The translations under genes and the position numbers were made by a program. From Undibacterium paludis (lineage in GTDB: Bacteria > Pseudomonadota > Gammaproteobacteria > Burkholderiales > Burkholderiaceae_D): a stretch of DNA of 64,000 nucleotides. Location: contig NZ_JAKZHX010000004.1 in the NCBI RefSeq assembly GCF_022568815.1, positions 124,001 through 188,000 on the forward strand, read 5' to 3'. Under the pieces are notes generated by a model that searched no databases, was not told the DNA's origin, and was given only the letters and a program-made list of their open reading frames with translations. Positions within the stretch are counted from its first letter, which is position 1; each line of letters opens with the position of its first letter. This document shows, one piece after another, positions 62,123-64,000 of this stretch.

Positions 62123-63199
62123 ATGTTGCCTGTACGCCTAGATTTGCTTTATCTGGACGGCTGCCTGCCAGGCACTATGCTATCCAGTATTGATGCCGTC
62201 ATTGCTGCCAACACCTTCTGGAGTCTGAGAAATCCGGACAAGATCAGCAGCCTGGGCAAACGCTGCCTGCCATTTCGCTGGCGAGTGATAGACAAACATG
62301 GTGCTTTTGTCCATCTGGACTGGTTACAGCATGAGTCCTGGCCATGCTTCGACGATGAGGACGAATATCTGCCGGCCAGCAATACCGTGCTCGTCGTGCC
62401 AGGCTTGCAGGTCATGAATATCTATGATCTGCAAGAACGCGTCAAAACCGGCGTTGCCGAAAAACTACTGATACAACACCGCCACCAATCAGGTGCAATC
62501 ATCGCAGGCAGCTACAACGCCACCGGTTTTCTGGCAGAAGCCGGGCTGCTTGAACATAAACAGGCATCGATGAGCTGGATGATGAGTGCCTGGTTAAAAG
62601 ACAATTACCCCAATGTGCAAGTCAACCTGACTCGTGAAGTGGTCAGTGACGGAAATATCTTCACGGCCGGTTCACCTGCCAGCAATTGCCGTTTGATCTA
62701 TGAAGTGATGCGGGTCTTTTCAGGTGATGCGTTGGCTAATAGCGCCATAGACGCAACCTATTATCAGGAAGAACGATACAAGACCAGCGCACAAGTGATG
62801 CCGGTCCTGTCAACCAAGGCCAGGGATGGTGTCGTATTCCGAGCCCGGGCCTGGCTTGACGTTGATATCACCAGACCTTATGACCTGAAACAGGTAGCGC
62901 AGGCAGCGGCAGTCAGCCCACGTACCCTGACCCGCTATTTCAATGAAGTGCTGGGCATGTCCCCCTTGTCCTATCTGCAAAAAGTACGGATACAGAGAGC
63001 CAAACACCTGCTTGAAATCAGCATGCTTGACATCCCGGCCATTGCGGACCAATGCGGATATCGCGACAATAATTCTTTTTGCCGTATATTCAAAAGCGAG
63101 ACTACCATGACACCATTGCAGTTTCGGCGCCGTTACAGCTACAGGGTTGACAAGCGCTGGTGGCGCGCCACCGACACCACCTCGTACGAACAGAAGTAA
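62123..63199 (+). CDS. AraC-family regulator with DJ-1/PfpI-like domain (GlxA type)
   Basis: 358 residues. The N-terminal 200 residues resemble the DJ-1/PfpI fold: VRLDLLYLDGCLPGTMLSSIDAVIAAN, NTVLVVPGL, GAIIAGSYNATGFLAEAGLLEHKQAS. The nucleophile Cys is replaced (GSYNA), as in regulators that only bind a ligand. The C-terminal AraC double helix-turn-helix (about 240-345) has YDLKQVAQAAAVSPRTLTRYFNEVLGMSPLSYLQKVRIQRAKHLLE and IADQCGYRDNNSFCRIFKSETTMTPLQFRRRY. It is divergent from the FeeM-ThiF-nitroreductase operon and probably regulates it, although a MITE now lies between them. Confidence 0.9.
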   Translation: MLPVRLDLLYLDGCLPGTMLSSIDAVIAANTFWSLRNPDKISSLGKRCLPFRWRVIDKHGAFVHLDWLQHESWPCFDDEDEYLPASNTVLVVPGLQVMNIYDLQERVKTGVAEKLLIQHRHQSGAIIAGSYNATGFLAEAGLLEHKQASMSWMMSAWLKDNYPNVQVNLTREVVSDGNIFTAGSPASNCRLIYEVMRVFSGDALANSAIDATYYQEERYKTSAQVMPVLSTKARDGVVFRARAWLDVDITRPYDLKQVAQAAAVSPRTLTRYFNEVLGMSPLSYLQKVRIQRAKHLLEISMLDIPAIADQCGYRDNNSFCRIFKSETTMTPLQFRRRYSYRVDKRWWRATDTTSYEQK

Positions 63200-63225
63200 G
63201 ACCACCAGCCAGGACAGATCAAGCC

Positions 63226-64000
63226 ATGTTAATCAACTGCGTCACTTACCAGGAAGGCCGAAAGCTATCAGACATCCCGATAGCAGCCATCAGCGACAAT
63301 GTGCAGCACAAAGACCAGTTCGTCTGGGTCGCCCTGCGCGATGCTTCAGATGAAGAGTTAAGCGAAATGCAGACCGAATTTGACCTGCATGAACTGGCCG
63401 TCGAAGATGCCCGCCACGGCAACCAACGCCCCAAAATTGAGGAATATGGCGATTCGCTGTTTGCTGTCATCCATACGGTAGAAATGGTGGCGGGAGAACT
63501 GAACATAGGCGAACTCAATCTCTTTGTCGGAGAAAATTATGTGCTGTCGGTACGTAATCGTTGCCAGCAAAATTTTCTGGGAGTACGTCAGCGTTGCGAG
63601 CGCGAGCCGCATTTACTCAAGCATGGTTCGTCCTTTGTTTTCTATGCCCTGATTGATGCAGTCGTTGACCGCTATTTCCCCGTGGTGGAGGCGCTGGAAG
63701 AAGAGTTGGAACTGATAGAAGAACAAATCTTCACCAAGGGCAGTGAACGGGCCAATATCCAGCGCCTGTATCAGTTAAAACGCAAGATCATGATCGTCAA
63801 GCATGCCGTCACACCTTTGATGGAAGCATGCGGCAAGCTCTTTGGTGGTCGTGTGCCAGGTCTTTGCGTCAATACCCAGGAATATTTTCGCGATGTGTAC
63901 GATCATCTTTATCGCGTCAATACGTCAATAGAAACCATACGCGACACCATCAGTACGGCAATCCAGGTCAACCTGTCCATGGTGGCCATCGATGAAAGTG
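63226..64000 (+). CDS. corA: CorA-family magnesium/cobalt transporter, truncated by window end
   Basis: 258 codons are present from the ATG at 63226 (AGGA upstream) and the frame is open at the right edge. The N-terminal cytoplasmic domain is recognisable: WVALRDASDEELSEMQTEFDLHELAVEDARHGNQRPKIEEYGDSLFAVIHTV, LFVGENYVLSVRN, and the long stalk helix starting FVFYALIDAVVDRYFPVVEALEEELELIEEQIF. The two C-terminal helices with the GMN filter lie outside the window. It should import magnesium or other divalent ions. Confidence 0.9.
   Translation, partial: MLINCVTYQEGRKLSDIPIAAISDNVQHKDQFVWVALRDASDEELSEMQTEFDLHELAVEDARHGNQRPKIEEYGDSLFAVIHTVEMVAGELNIGELNLFVGENYVLSVRNRCQQNFLGVRQRCEREPHLLKHGSSFVFYALIDAVVDRYFPVVEALEEELELIEEQIFTKGSERANIQRLYQLKRKIMIVKHAVTPLMEACGKLFGGRVPGLCVNTQEYFRDVYDHLYRVNTSIETIRDTISTAIQVNLSMVAIDES

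Overview
The window looks like a chromosomal segment of a betaproteobacterium of the order Burkholderiales, most likely Oxalobacteraceae (an Undibacterium- or Janthinobacterium-like genome). This is inferred from mid-50s GC, protein character (c-di-GMP sensors with HD-GYP domains, reductive pyrimidine catabolism, the MksBEF-type operon) and small inverted-repeat elements scattered between genes. I see no rRNA, tRNA or CRISPR array. Nearly all of the window is coding.

Layout. 1-12.5 kb: signalling genes, namely a membrane EAL phosphodiesterase with a dead GGDEF domain, a large GAF/PAS hybrid-type histidine kinase, a secreted clan-A-like glycoside hydrolase lipoprotein, and a dCache-HAMP-GAF-HD-GYP protein. 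12.8-15.3 kb: a divergent DHA2 efflux pump and LysR regulator. 15.3-17.85 kb: an AT-rich two-gene insertion coding for a DndB-like DGQHR-domain protein and an unrecognised partner. 17.85-30.4 kb: a complete reductive uracil/thymine degradation locus. It has an NCS1 transporter, dihydropyrimidine dehydrogenase PreTA, dihydropyrimidinase, beta-ureidopropionase, a beta-alanine aminotransferase and methylmalonate-semialdehyde dehydrogenase, with two divergent regulators (MocR-type and RutR-like). A palindrome close to the RutR consensus lies in the divergent promoter region.

30.5-41.1 kb: a periplasmic solute-binding protein, a REC-DUF3369-HD-GYP response regulator, a MerR-type regulator with a copper P-type ATPase (with a 20-bp-spacer promoter between them), a secreted metallophosphoesterase, GMP reductase, a TonB-C-domain protein, a frameshifted chemoreceptor remnant and TcdA. 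41.2-53.9 kb: an XRE regulator divergent from an FAD-oxidase/methyltransferase pair, hemerythrin, PdxH, a glycosyltransferase-membrane protein-phosphatase-SRPBCC operon, a GH24 lysozyme with a membrane partner, MsrA/HIT, and a DsbA-like/LysR divergent pair.

54-59 kb: a three-gene SMC-type operon (kleisin-like, wHTH-like, SMC ATPase) resembling MksFEB/Wadjet without a JetD/MksG nuclease. 59-61.8 kb: a translationally coupled operon coding for a FeeM-like N-acyl amino acid synthase, a ThiF-type adenylyltransferase and a nitroreductase-like enzyme, facing an AraC/GlxA-type regulator. I regard this as the best candidate for an undescribed biosynthetic system. The window ends inside a CorA-family magnesium transporter.

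Four families of short inverted-repeat elements interrupt the intergenic regions. One occurs twice; one copy has a 9-bp target duplication that contains the stop codon of the neighbouring gene.
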